From assembly GCF_030158645.1 (NCBI RefSeq), contig NZ_JAOASO010000162.1, forward strand, positions 1 to 64,000: a stretch of 64,000 nt of DNA, in the 5' to 3' direction. Below, in pieces: positions 25,754-35,483 of this stretch (the stretch's first letter is position 1; each line of letters starts with the position of its first letter). The stretch is from Hydrogenophaga sp. (GTDB lineage: Bacteria; Pseudomonadota; Gammaproteobacteria; Burkholderiales; Burkholderiaceae_C). A model generated the notes under the pieces. The model saw nothing but the letters and a program-made list of their open reading frames with translations, was not told where the DNA came from and did not search any database. The position numbers and the translations under genes are program-made.

Positions 25754-25770
25754 TGTTCTGACGTGGAACA
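25754..25770. promoter_or_regulatory. Candidate operator upstream of the alcohol dehydrogenase
   Basis: The inverted repeat TGTTC, seven bases, GAACA lies just after the regulator's stop and about 112 bases before the dehydrogenase start. Position and symmetry suit an upstream activator site, perhaps for the Fis-type regulator coded next to it. Confidence 0.35.
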
Positions 25771-25773
25771 GTT

Positions 25774-26973
25774 TCAGTGGCCGCCGCGCCACTCGCCCAG
25801 GCGGCGGTACAGCAGGCCGCGCGACACGCCCAGCTGGCGCGCCGCGCGCGAGACGTTGCCGTCGCAGGCGGCCAGCGTGGCTTCGATCAGCGCGCGGTTG
25901 GCGTGGTCCAGGGTCGGGATGGCGAGTGTGCCGGTGGCCGTGGGCAGCTCGGTTTCGGGCAAGGGCGCGGGCGGCGCTTCGATGGCGCCCGCCCGCGGGT
26001 TGTCCGTGCGCGCCTGGATCCACAGGGTGAGGCCGTTGGGGCACTGTCGAGGCTGGGCCTGCCCCCGGTGGGAGAGCGCCAGCAGGTCTTCCAGACCGAG
26101 GCCGAACAGGGCCTCGGCATCGGTGGGCCGGGCGGGCACGCGCTCGGTGCCGAGCAGGCTGGCGCCGGTCTGGTTGAGCCAGGCCACGCGGCCCTGGCCG
26201 TCCACCGCCGCCAGGCCTTCCAGTGGGGTGTGCAGCAGCGCCGGGCTCGACTGAAAGCGCAGCAACAGCAGCGCCGCCGACTGCGCTTCAAACAGGCGGT
26301 TTTCAATCGCGGTGGCGTAGAGCCGCACCATGGCAGCGGCGTCGAAGCGGAAGGCCTCGCCTTCGATGGAGAGATCCAGCACACCGGCCAGATCGCCGCG
26401 CGCATTGCGGATGGGCGCAGCCGCGCACTGCATGACCGAGACGCCGGTGAAGAAGTGCTCGGCGCCCCGCACCACGCAGGCCTCGCCGGTGCGGGTCACC
26501 ACGCTGGGCGCGGTGGTGCCCATGTGGTGCTCGTCGAGGTTGAGGCCCACGCGCGTCACGTGCGGCATGAGCCGGCCTTCGCCGCGCGCGGTGGGCGTGG
26601 CCTGGATCAGCACGCCGTCAGGGCCGGTGAGCAGGGCCTTGCACGGCGTGCCGGCCAGTGCGGCATCGAGCTGCTGGAGATCGTGGCTGGCGGCTTGCAA
26701 CAGCAGGCGGTTGCGTGCCAGCGCACTCGCGATGCGCGCCTTGGTCACCGGCTCCAGGTGGACCGGCTCGCAGGGGCGGCGGTTGGCCACGGTGCAGCGC
26801 ATCCACGACTGGATCACCAGCTCCGGGACCAGCCCCGAGGGGCGCTGGCCTTCGTCAAAAAACATCTCGCGCGCCAGCGCCACACGCTGCTCGGGCGTGG
26901 CGAAAAACAAACCGGCCGTGCGCGTTTGCGCCGACGGGCCGGATGTGGACGGGAGTTTGGAGGGATGTGGCAT
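25774..26973 (-). CDS. AcoR-like GAF/Fis regulator lacking the AAA+ domain
   Basis: A 399-residue cytoplasmic regulator. It opens like AcoR-family activators (LVPELVIQSWMRC), carries a GAF-type sensor near residues 85-215 (GLNLDEHHMGTTAPS and AAPIRNARGDLAGVLDLS), a PAS-like stretch (LLHTPLEGLAAVDGQGRVAWL), and ends in a Fis-type helix-turn-helix (EATLAACDGNVSRAARQLGVSRGLLYRRL). AcoR-like proteins normally have a central AAA+ domain of about 240 residues that remodels sigma-54 polymerase. Here neither Walker A nor GAFTGA is present and the protein is correspondingly short. It is coded just upstream of the dehydrogenase on the same strand and divergent from an acyl-CoA synthetase, so it probably controls one or both. 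Confidence 0.83.
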   Translation of the reverse strand: MPHPSKLPSTSGPSAQTRTAGLFFATPEQRVALAREMFFDEGQRPSGLVPELVIQSWMRCTVANRRPCEPVHLEPVTKARIASALARNRLLLQAASHDLQQLDAALAGTPCKALLTGPDGVLIQATPTARGEGRLMPHVTRVGLNLDEHHMGTTAPSVVTRTGEACVVRGAEHFFTGVSVMQCAAAPIRNARGDLAGVLDLSIEGEAFRFDAAAMVRLYATAIENRLFEAQSAALLLLRFQSSPALLHTPLEGLAAVDGQGRVAWLNQTGASLLGTERVPARPTDAEALFGLGLEDLLALSHRGQAQPRQCPNGLTLWIQARTDNPRAGAIEAPPAPLPETELPTATGTLAIPTLDHANRALIEATLAACDGNVSRAARQLGVSRGLLYRRLGEWRGGH

Positions 26974-27101
26974 GCGGGGTGTGGTGCGAATGTGTACCGA
27001 CGCAGCGCACCTGCGGCCTAGGGAAAGTACTGAGCGGCTGTCGCGCCCGTGCGGCGTCTACGATGGTCTGATCCCCCGCTACCCCAGATCAACGAGACAA
27101 C

Positions 27102-28823
<1,722 letters not shown>

Positions 28824-29008
28824 GTCGCGGGCACTGCGATGGTGCAGGGCACCGCGCAGCCCGATGAGCGGCGCACTGGCTGGACCAAGTGCGTCGGCTC
28901 ACCCTACTGGGGTGGGTAGCATCTGGAAACACAATTTCCTTGCCACGCCGTCAGGGTCGGGCGCCAGAGGCGCTCGCCACCGACGCCCTTTCTGGAGCAG
29001 ACCACCCC

Positions 29009-30160
29009 ATGAAATCCACCACCGCCTCCGGCATCTCGCGCCGCCGTTTCAGTGGCTTTGTTGCCGGCGTGGCTGCTCTTGGCGCGCCCAGCCTGCGTGC
29101 GCAGTCGGCCAACCGCATCCTGCTGGGCCAGTCGGCCGCCTTCACCGGCGCGGCCGCGCAACTGGGCATTCAGTTTCACGCCGGCGCCAAGCTGTTTTTT
29201 GACCAGCTCAATGGCCAGGGTGGCGTGAACAACCAACGCGTGGAAATCCTGCAGCTCGACGACGGTTACGAGCCCGACCGATGCGCGGAGAACACCAACA
29301 AGCTGATCGCCGCCGACGTGTTTGCCCTGTTCGGCTACATCGGCACGCCCACCAGTGTGGCGGCGCTGCCGCTGGCGTTCAAGTCCGAGGTGCCTTTCTT
29401 CGCCCCGTTCACCGGTGCCATGGGCCTGCGCCAGCCGTTCAACCGGCTCGCCTTCCATTTGCGCGCCTCCTACAACGACGAGACCGAGCTCATCGTGCGC
29501 CAGCTCACCAACCTGGGTCTGAAGAAGATCGCGGTGTTCCATCAGAACGACGCTTACGGCAAGGCGGGTCTTGACGGCACGCTGCTCGCGCTCAAGTCGC
29601 GCAACCTGGTGCCGGTGGCCACGGCCACGGTGGAGCGCAATTCGGTGGACGTGGCACAAGCGGTGGCCACCATCAACGCGGCCAAGCCCGACGCGGTGGT
29701 GCAGATCAGCGCTTACAAGTCGTGCGCTGCCTACATCCGCGCGGCCAAGGCGGCGGGTTACGGCGGCACCTTCTACAACGTCTCCTTCGTGGGCACGCAG
29801 GCGCTTGCCGACGAACTGGGCAAGGACGGCGCCGGTGTGGTGGTGTCGCAGGTGATGCCCACGCCGTACGCCGCTTCCAAACCGATCTCGCGCGAGTTTC
29901 AGGAAGCCATTGCCAAGGGCGGCAACAAGGTGCAGGCCAACTTCTCCAGCATGGAAGGTTTCCTGGCCGCGCGGCTCTTCACCGAAGGTCTGCGCCGCGC
30001 GGGTTCGCGCATCACGCGCGACAGCTTCATCAGCGGGCTCGAGTCGATCGGAACGACCTCCATCGGCGGGTACTCGGTGTCGCTGAGCCCGACCAACCAC
30101 GTGGCTTCGCGTTACGCCGAGCTGTCCATGCTCACGGGGGACGGACGCGTGCGCACCTGA
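29009..30160 (+). CDS. Liv-type ABC substrate-binding protein, Tat-exported
   Basis: A 383-residue type 1 periplasmic-binding protein of the branched-chain amino acid/amide class. The N-terminus has a twin-arginine signal (SRRRFSGFVAGVAALGAP). Family features include LLGQSAAFTGAAAQLGIQFH, the VEILQLDDGYEPDRCAENT segment and a central hinge with FHQNDAYGKAGLDGT. No permease or ATPase gene is adjacent, so it must work with components coded elsewhere or act as a sensor ligand-binder. It is followed by a strong terminator, so it is the last or only gene of its transcript. Confidence 0.87.
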   Translation: MKSTTASGISRRRFSGFVAGVAALGAPSLRAQSANRILLGQSAAFTGAAAQLGIQFHAGAKLFFDQLNGQGGVNNQRVEILQLDDGYEPDRCAENTNKLIAADVFALFGYIGTPTSVAALPLAFKSEVPFFAPFTGAMGLRQPFNRLAFHLRASYNDETELIVRQLTNLGLKKIAVFHQNDAYGKAGLDGTLLALKSRNLVPVATATVERNSVDVAQAVATINAAKPDAVVQISAYKSCAAYIRAAKAAGYGGTFYNVSFVGTQALADELGKDGAGVVVSQVMPTPYAASKPISREFQEAIAKGGNKVQANFSSMEGFLAARLFTEGLRRAGSRITRDSFISGLESIGTTSIGGYSVSLSPTNHVASRYAELSMLTGDGRVRT

Positions 30161-30181
30161 GCTGCCGGCCACGCAAAGACA

Positions 30182-30209
30182 AACGCCAGCTGACGCTGGC
30201 GTTTTTTTT
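30182..30209 (+). terminator. Rho-independent terminator
   Basis: Perfect 9-bp stem AACGCCAGC / GCTGGCGTT with a TGAC loop and a run of eight T, about 20 bases after the stop of the substrate-binding protein. Confidence 0.92.
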
Positions 30210-30226
30210 CGGCGGTGTTGCCCGTG

Positions 30227-30421
30227 TCAGCCCTGCTGGCAGAGGGCGTTGGGCCGCTCCCAGCCGGAGCCGTCGCGAGGCCACTCGACGAGCACACCTT
30301 CGTCGGTGTGGGCCACGACGCGGCCGTCGGTGCGGTCCAGGCTGCCTTGGTGCAGGCGGTTGACACGAACGCCGGCCTGAAAGCGGGGCGTCTGGAACAG
30401 GGTTTGGAACAACTTCAACAT
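30227..30421 (-). CDS. Small conserved-looking protein, SH3-like barrel
   Basis: A 64-residue protein of unknown function. The pattern RVNRLHQGSLDRTDGRVVAH followed by GVLVEWPRDGSGWERP suggests a small SH3-like beta-barrel, a fold used for protein or nucleic-acid contacts. The ribosome site is weak. Codon use is ordinary, and the gene fills the gap between a terminator and a non-coding stretch. I regard it as probably real but cannot name a role. Confidence 0.5.
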   Translation of the reverse strand: MLKLFQTLFQTPRFQAGVRVNRLHQGSLDRTDGRVVAHTDEGVLVEWPRDGSGWERPNALCQQG

Positions 30422-30920
30422 GGGAACTCACTAAGGGTTAACCCGTATTTTAGTGCAGAGGTGATTCAAGTGCTTGAGTCATCAGAATCGCTAATGAAGC
30501 ATCAGGGGCGCCGACCCTGGTGTCGAAGCTGGGGTCCTCCTCGCGGTGCTGATCCAGCATTCCCGGCCACCACGGGCCTTGGCTCGAACCCGACTGGGTC
30601 ACCGGTTGGTGGGTCCGGAGCCCCGTCGGCGCGCGGGCACGGCGGTGCCTGCGCTGCGTTCAGCCGGTGGTGGTCAGGGTCTGGATCAGGCAGGCACCCG
30701 GCCGCCACGGGATCGCCAATCCGCAGCCGCGCGGCCAGCGGCACCGATCGGCTGCGCCGCGCCGCAAATGTCGCCTGCGGCAGGCTCTGCGTGTGTGTGA
30801 TGGAGCGTCTGGCGATCCGCGAAAGCCTGCGCCCGCGCAGACGTCCTTTGAAGCACGGAACACACTTCGAAACACCATCAAACCCCGCGCCTCGCACCGT
30901 TAACCAAGACAATCAGCGCC
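30422..30920. other. Non-coding stretch of about 500 bases
   Basis: No convincing gene on either strand. Short open frames exist but their products are low-complexity (Arg/Pro/Ala-rich) and look like chance frames in GC-rich DNA. The left part is unusually AT-rich for the window and may hold the promoter of the 64-residue gene; the right end leads to the GAF gene. No clear hairpin, repeat or RNA gene was recognised. Confidence 0.5.
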
Positions 30921-31499
30921 ATGAAAGTCAACATCCACGATCTGGGCTACGAGCCCACCGACCTGCACGTCACCATTTCCGAGCTGATGGTGGCCACCGC
31001 CGACCAGTCCGACGACATGCTCGACCGGACCATCACCGAGGTGCTCAAGACCCTGCGCGACCGCATGAACATGGACGTCGTGTTCTGCTCCGAGTTTGTC
31101 GACGGGCGCCGCGTGTTTCGCCAGGTGGCCACCGGGGGTGCACACCAGACCGTGTCCGTGGGTGCTTTGGACGAACTCGAACAAAGCTGGTGCCAGCGCG
31201 TGGTGGACGGGCGCCTGCCGCGCTTCATGGCCGATGCCCGCGCCGACCCGGTGGCCAGTGCGCTGATGGACCAGTTGCCGTTTTCCATCGGCACCCACAT
31301 CAGCACGCCGATCGTGCTGAAGAACGGCGAGGTCTACGGCACCCTGTGCAGCTTCTCCTTCAGTCCGCAGGACAACCCGAATCCGGAAGACCTCAAGACG
31401 CTGGAGATGACGGCCAAGCTCACCGCGATGCGGCTGGACGGGCGCAACGTGATGCCCGCCCCGCGCGACGTCCCGGCCTGGGACCTCAAGCCCAAGTGA
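30921..31499 (+). CDS. GAF-domain protein
   Basis: A 192-residue single-domain protein consisting of a GAF sensor, with no output domain. The fold is evident in ISELMVATADQSDDMLDRTI at the start, the VVFCSEFVDGRRVFRQVATG strand pair and IGTHISTPIVLKNGEVYGTL near the end. GAF domains bind small ligands, nucleotides or chromophores; here the ligand is unknown and there is no Cys in the usual bilin position. The following gene, 163 bases on and in the same direction, is a PAS histidine kinase, so the two probably form a signalling pair. Confidence 0.85.
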   Translation: MKVNIHDLGYEPTDLHVTISELMVATADQSDDMLDRTITEVLKTLRDRMNMDVVFCSEFVDGRRVFRQVATGGAHQTVSVGALDELEQSWCQRVVDGRLPRFMADARADPVASALMDQLPFSIGTHISTPIVLKNGEVYGTLCSFSFSPQDNPNPEDLKTLEMTAKLTAMRLDGRNVMPAPRDVPAWDLKPK

Positions 31500-31662
31500 C
31501 CACAGACCCGTGTCCAGGCGAGGCCTCGTCCTGCAAAAAAGTCGCCCCGCCGCGCGGTCTTTTGGCCGATACTGAAACGCTGAGCCGCGTCCGCAGACCC
31601 TGCGAAGCTGGTTGGCGCGGCCGCTGATCGCCCTCCCTGTGTCCCCTCCGGAACGAGACGCC

Positions 31663-32868
31663 ATGGACAACACGACAGCCTCCCACGAACCCACCGATGG
31701 GCTCAGCACGCCCTACGATCGAGCGCCCTGTGGGCTGGTCAGCATCGACGCAGAGCTGCGTGTGGTTCACATGAACCAGACCTTGATCGGGTGGCTGGCG
31801 CTGGACCCCGCCGAGTTCACCGGCGGTCGGCCCAACAAGCCCACCGACTTCCTGAGCCTGGTGCAGCAGAACGACCCGCACCCCCGCGCCTTGCTGGGTT
31901 CGCACCTGGCGCTGCTCTCGCGCGGCGCTCACTGCGCCCCTCTGGAGATCGACATCCCTGGCCCCGGCGACCGGGTGTTCAGGGTCGAGGTGGGGATCGA
32001 ACCGGTGCTCGATGCGAAGGGCGCTTTTGCCTGCGCCAGTGCGGTGGTGCTGGACGCGACGGGGCGCAGCATGGCCGAGCGCCGGGTCGCCGAGCTCCAG
32101 CGTGAGCTCGAACAACGCGTGACCCGGCGCACCAACCAGCTGGTGGCGGCCAACAAGGACATCGACGTTTTCTCGCACAGCGTGTCGCACGACCTGCGTG
32201 CGCCCTTGCGCCACATCTCCAGTTTCGTGGCGCTCACACAGGAACGTCTGGGCCCCGGAGCGGACAGCCAGTTGCTGCAATACCAGACCTCGATCGCCAA
32301 GGCCAGCAAGCGCATGGGCCTGATGATCGAGGGCCTGCTGGAATACGCCCGCATGGGGCGCGTGTCGCTGGCGCGCCAGCAGGTGCCCCTGAGTCCGCTG
32401 GTGCATGGCGTGGTGCGGCACCTGCGGGCCGAGCATCCGGCTCGCGCGATCGAGTGGGTGATCGACGACGACCTGCCGCAGGTGCGCGGCGATGCGATTC
32501 TGCTGGCCGAGGTCTTGCGCAACCTGCTGGAGAACGCGGTGAACTTCACGCGCGCCAGGCCGGCGGCCCGCATCGAGATCGGCCAGTGGATCGACAGCAC
32601 CGGTGAGCGCGTGGTGTTCGTGCGCGACAACGGCGTGGGCTTTGACCTGGAGCACGCGCCGAACCTGTTCGCCTTGTTCCAGCGGCAGCACCACTCCATG
32701 GACTTCGAGGGCATCGGCACCGGTCTGGCCCTCGCGCAGCGCATCGTCGAGCGCCACGGCGGGCGCATCTGGTGCGACGAAGCCTCCAGCGAGGGCTGCA
32801 CTTTCGCCATCAGCCTGCCGGCGCAGGTGATCGACCCCGAGAGCGAGTTCGGTCGGCTGCCCTCCTGA
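31663..32868 (+). CDS. PAS-domain sensor histidine kinase
   Basis: A 401-residue cytoplasmic kinase with no membrane segment. A PAS domain covers about residues 17-130 (APCGLVSIDAELRVVHMNQT), a short coiled coil follows (AELQRELEQRVTRRTNQL), and the dimerisation domain has the phospho-acceptor His176 in SHSVSHDLRAPLRHISSF. The ATPase domain is complete (LRNLLENAVNFTRA, VRDNGVGFDLEHA, GIGTGLALAQRIV). The SHDLRAPLR type resembles phytochrome-class and Cph1-like kinases. The preceding GAF protein may supply the sensory input. No cognate response regulator is adjacent. Confidence 0.9.
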   Translation: MDNTTASHEPTDGLSTPYDRAPCGLVSIDAELRVVHMNQTLIGWLALDPAEFTGGRPNKPTDFLSLVQQNDPHPRALLGSHLALLSRGAHCAPLEIDIPGPGDRVFRVEVGIEPVLDAKGAFACASAVVLDATGRSMAERRVAELQRELEQRVTRRTNQLVAANKDIDVFSHSVSHDLRAPLRHISSFVALTQERLGPGADSQLLQYQTSIAKASKRMGLMIEGLLEYARMGRVSLARQQVPLSPLVHGVVRHLRAEHPARAIEWVIDDDLPQVRGDAILLAEVLRNLLENAVNFTRARPAARIEIGQWIDSTGERVVFVRDNGVGFDLEHAPNLFALFQRQHHSMDFEGIGTGLALAQRIVERHGGRIWCDEASSEGCTFAISLPAQVIDPESEFGRLPS

Positions 32869-32886
32869 GGGCCGCGCGGCCTGCGC

Positions 32887-35043
32887 TCAGAAGCGCCGCG
32901 TGAGCTCCACGCCGGCGGAAAGCGAACGGCCCAGGCCGGGTTCGAAGAAGCGGCTGTTCCCATCGTTGACGATCACCGAGCCCGCGTGCTTCCTGTCGGT
33001 GAGGTTGTCGATGCGAATGAATTCGCGCCACGTCCATGCGCCGGTGGTTTGTTCGAAGCGCGCACCGATGCTGAAGAGTGTGTGAGCCGCCGCCGCATCG
33101 CTGTTGAGGTCGTTGACGAACACGCGGCCGGTGTGACGCGCTTCGAGTGTGAACACACTGCCCGCGGCCCAACTGCCCGCGAGGTTGGGTGCCCACGCAA
33201 TCTGTGCAAACAGCTGCTGCCCTGGAATACCCGGCATCGCATTGCCGGCAGGCACCAGCACCTGGGGGTTGACGCCCGGGCACTGGGTGACGGTGCAGGT
33301 GAGGAAACTGTCCCGGTAGCGGGCTTTGATGTAGGTGTAGGCGGTGGTCAGGGTGACCGTGTCCAGGCCGTACTCCGCGGAGAGTTCAACGCCTTGGCGT
33401 TTGGTGCGTCCCGCGTTCTGGAAGGTCGAGCGGCCACCCGTGTTGTTCTGCACAACGATCTCGTTGTCGGTGCGGATGTCGAACACGGTAGCGTTCCACA
33501 GACCGGCGCCGTTGCGTCCCCGCAAGCCCACTTCGGCGCTCGTGCTGCGGGCCGCATTCAGCGCGGTGTTGAAGCCTGCGGCGCCATTGCTTTGGTAGGC
33601 CACTTCGTTGAGTGTGGGGATCTCCAGCCCTTTGCCGACATTGGCAAAGGCCTGCAATCCAGGCGAGAGTTGCCAGCGCGCGCCGATCACCGGCAACGTG
33701 GCGCCAAAACTTTTCTCGCCGCTGTCGTTGCCGTTGGCGCCTGTGATGAACCGGTCGCTGGAGGTGTAGTCGGTGTTCACGCGCCGAACGCCCGCACTCA
33801 GCGTGATTCGTTCGCTGCTCCATTCGCCTTGCACGTAAGGGTCAAGCGTGGTGGCGCGGTTGGTCTCGTCGCGGCGCAGCGCACCCTGTACGCCCAGCGT
33901 GGTGCCGACGAAGTTCTGGTAGCCCTTGCGCTCGTCGGTCTGCCGGTCAGATGCCAGGCCTGCGCTCAGGTTCACGCGGCCGCTGGCCGCCTCGCCGCTC
34001 CAGCGCCAGCGCCCGTTCCAGCCCCAGTAGCTGCGGTCGAGGTCGATGACGCCGCCCGAGCTGGTGATGCCTTGTGCGCCGGTGGGAATGGATTGGTATT
34101 GCACCACCTGGCGTGTACCGCCATAGCCCATCAGCTCGAGCTTGTGGCCCCCTCCCAGCGCTTGGTCCCACGCCAGCCCGAGCTGACTTTGTGACACCGA
34201 TTTGCGTGTGTTGAATTGCGTGGCCGAGAAGGTGGTCGCTTCATCGCTGGCTTCAAACTCGGTACGCGACAGACCCAACGGATCCAGCGCAAAGCTGCGT
34301 TGCTGGTTGAACAGGATCACGGTTCGCCCGCCGTCGTGAGCCCGCGAGAGTTTCACATTGGCGCTGGTGCGGTCGGCGGCTGACTGCGGGCGTGCGCCGT
34401 CGGTGGCGAACTTGCCCACGTCCAGCGTGTAAGACCAGCCGGGGGCTTCGGTCGTGCCGGTCTGGCCAGTGACCTGGGTCGAGAATCGCCACAGACCGTT
34501 GGCGCCCATGGCTGCGCCCACCCGCAGTTCACCAGGGCGCCCGCCGTCCTGCGTGTAGGCCAGGATGGCGCCGCCGCTGGAGGCGCCATACAGGGCCGCA
34601 AACGGCCCGCGCACGACCTCGATGCGGTCGGCGCTGCCCAGCGGGAAGTTGGCCGCCTGGCCCGAGCCGTCGGGCGCGCTGGCCGGGATGCCGTCCACAA
34701 ACAGGCGCACGCCGCGCACACCAAACGTGGAGCGCGCGCCATAGCCGCGGATGGAAACCTGCAGGTCCTGAGCGTAGTTCTCGCGGTTGCGGATCACCAG
34801 ACCCGGCACGCGCCCCAGACCCTCGGAGAGGTTGATCTGCAACTGGCCGGCGCGCAACTCGCTGCCATCGACCACGTCCACGGTGGCTGCGCCGCGCCAG
34901 CGCTGGTCGGCCGAGCCGCTGCCGGTGATGACCACCGGTGCGAGTGCACCGCCATCGGATTCCGGCGGTTGCGGGGTGGTCTGGGCGTGAAGCCACGCGG
35001 GCAGCACGGCGAGGGGGAAAAGAACCAGGGAGCGCACTTGCAT
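32887..35043 (-). CDS. pqqU: TonB-dependent receptor, PqqU (YncD)-like
   Basis: A 718-residue outer-membrane receptor: signal peptide, plug domain, then a 22-strand barrel ending in Phe (VELTRRF). It resembles E. coli YncD, now known as the PQQ importer PqqU, far beyond what general receptor homology gives. Shared stretches, by comparison from memory, include NYAQDLQ-SIRG-G-RST, VDGIPA--PDG-GQ, YQSIP near the middle, DDEIVV/NEIVVQ with GGR and NAG-T-RQG, and GSVIVN--N-R-(Y/F)EP near the end. Downstream-coded order is dehydrogenase (35484), cytochrome c (35074), then this receptor, all leftwards, so cofactor uptake next to a PQQ enzyme is coherent. PQQ as ligand is inference. Confidence 0.85.
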   Translation of the reverse strand: MQVRSLVLFPLAVLPAWLHAQTTPQPPESDGGALAPVVITGSGSADQRWRGAATVDVVDGSELRAGQLQINLSEGLGRVPGLVIRNRENYAQDLQVSIRGYGARSTFGVRGVRLFVDGIPASAPDGSGQAANFPLGSADRIEVVRGPFAALYGASSGGAILAYTQDGGRPGELRVGAAMGANGLWRFSTQVTGQTGTTEAPGWSYTLDVGKFATDGARPQSAADRTSANVKLSRAHDGGRTVILFNQQRSFALDPLGLSRTEFEASDEATTFSATQFNTRKSVSQSQLGLAWDQALGGGHKLELMGYGGTRQVVQYQSIPTGAQGITSSGGVIDLDRSYWGWNGRWRWSGEAASGRVNLSAGLASDRQTDERKGYQNFVGTTLGVQGALRRDETNRATTLDPYVQGEWSSERITLSAGVRRVNTDYTSSDRFITGANGNDSGEKSFGATLPVIGARWQLSPGLQAFANVGKGLEIPTLNEVAYQSNGAAGFNTALNAARSTSAEVGLRGRNGAGLWNATVFDIRTDNEIVVQNNTGGRSTFQNAGRTKRQGVELSAEYGLDTVTLTTAYTYIKARYRDSFLTCTVTQCPGVNPQVLVPAGNAMPGIPGQQLFAQIAWAPNLAGSWAAGSVFTLEARHTGRVFVNDLNSDAAAAHTLFSIGARFEQTTGAWTWREFIRIDNLTDRKHAGSVIVNDGNSRFFEPGLGRSLSAGVELTRRF

Positions 35044-35073
35044 GGTGTGACGGTGTTTTGGCGGTCGGGGAGG

Positions 35074-35391
35074 TCAGGGCGCTTGCACGCTGATCTGCAG
35101 CGAGGAATACCAGGCGGCGAGATCCTCGATCTCGGCGTCGGTCAGGGGTTTGGCAATCACACCCATCACCTCGTGCGCCCGCTTGCCGCTGCGGTAGTTC
35201 TTGAGTTGCTCCACGAGGTAGATGGCGGGCTGGCCGGCGAGGTGGGGTGCGTTGGGCATCATCGACATGCCGGTGGGGCCGTGGCAGACCGCGCAGGCCG
35301 CGTTGGCTTTGGCGCGGCCGACCACAGCGTCGGCGGCGTGTGTGGCGCCAACGCTCAATGCGGCGGCGGCCATCAGGATGGAAATTCGCAT
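35074..35391 (-). CDS. Small monohaem cytochrome c
   Basis: A 105-residue secreted cytochrome c with one haem site, Cys33-Ala-Val-Cys36-His37, and likely Met ligand in the SMMPNAPHLAGQ or EVMGVIAK segment. The signal peptide is residues 1-20. It lies between the sorbosone-type quinoprotein and the PqqU-like receptor and is presumably the quinoprotein's electron acceptor. It resembles one half of the dihaem protein at 10045-10635 (the PNAPHLAGQPAIYLVEQLKNYR segment matches the NIPSLAGQPKVFVENQL segment there), supporting a common origin of the two modules. Confidence 0.85.
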   Translation of the reverse strand: MRISILMAAAALSVGATHAADAVVGRAKANAACAVCHGPTGMSMMPNAPHLAGQPAIYLVEQLKNYRSGKRAHEVMGVIAKPLTDAEIEDLAAWYSSLQISVQAP

Positions 35392-35483
35392 GGGAGAGGT
35401 CCGTTCAAGCGTGAAACTGCGCAGGCGGCCCGCAAGGGCCGCCTGCGCGAGGGATCGGGACAGATCCCGGTCGGATGCCGAGA

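Noticed and set aside
30502-30912. A 136-codon leftward frame in the non-coding stretch
   Set aside because: Arg/Pro/Ala-rich composition, no ribosome site and no recognisable pattern; the rightward frames in the same stretch are no better.
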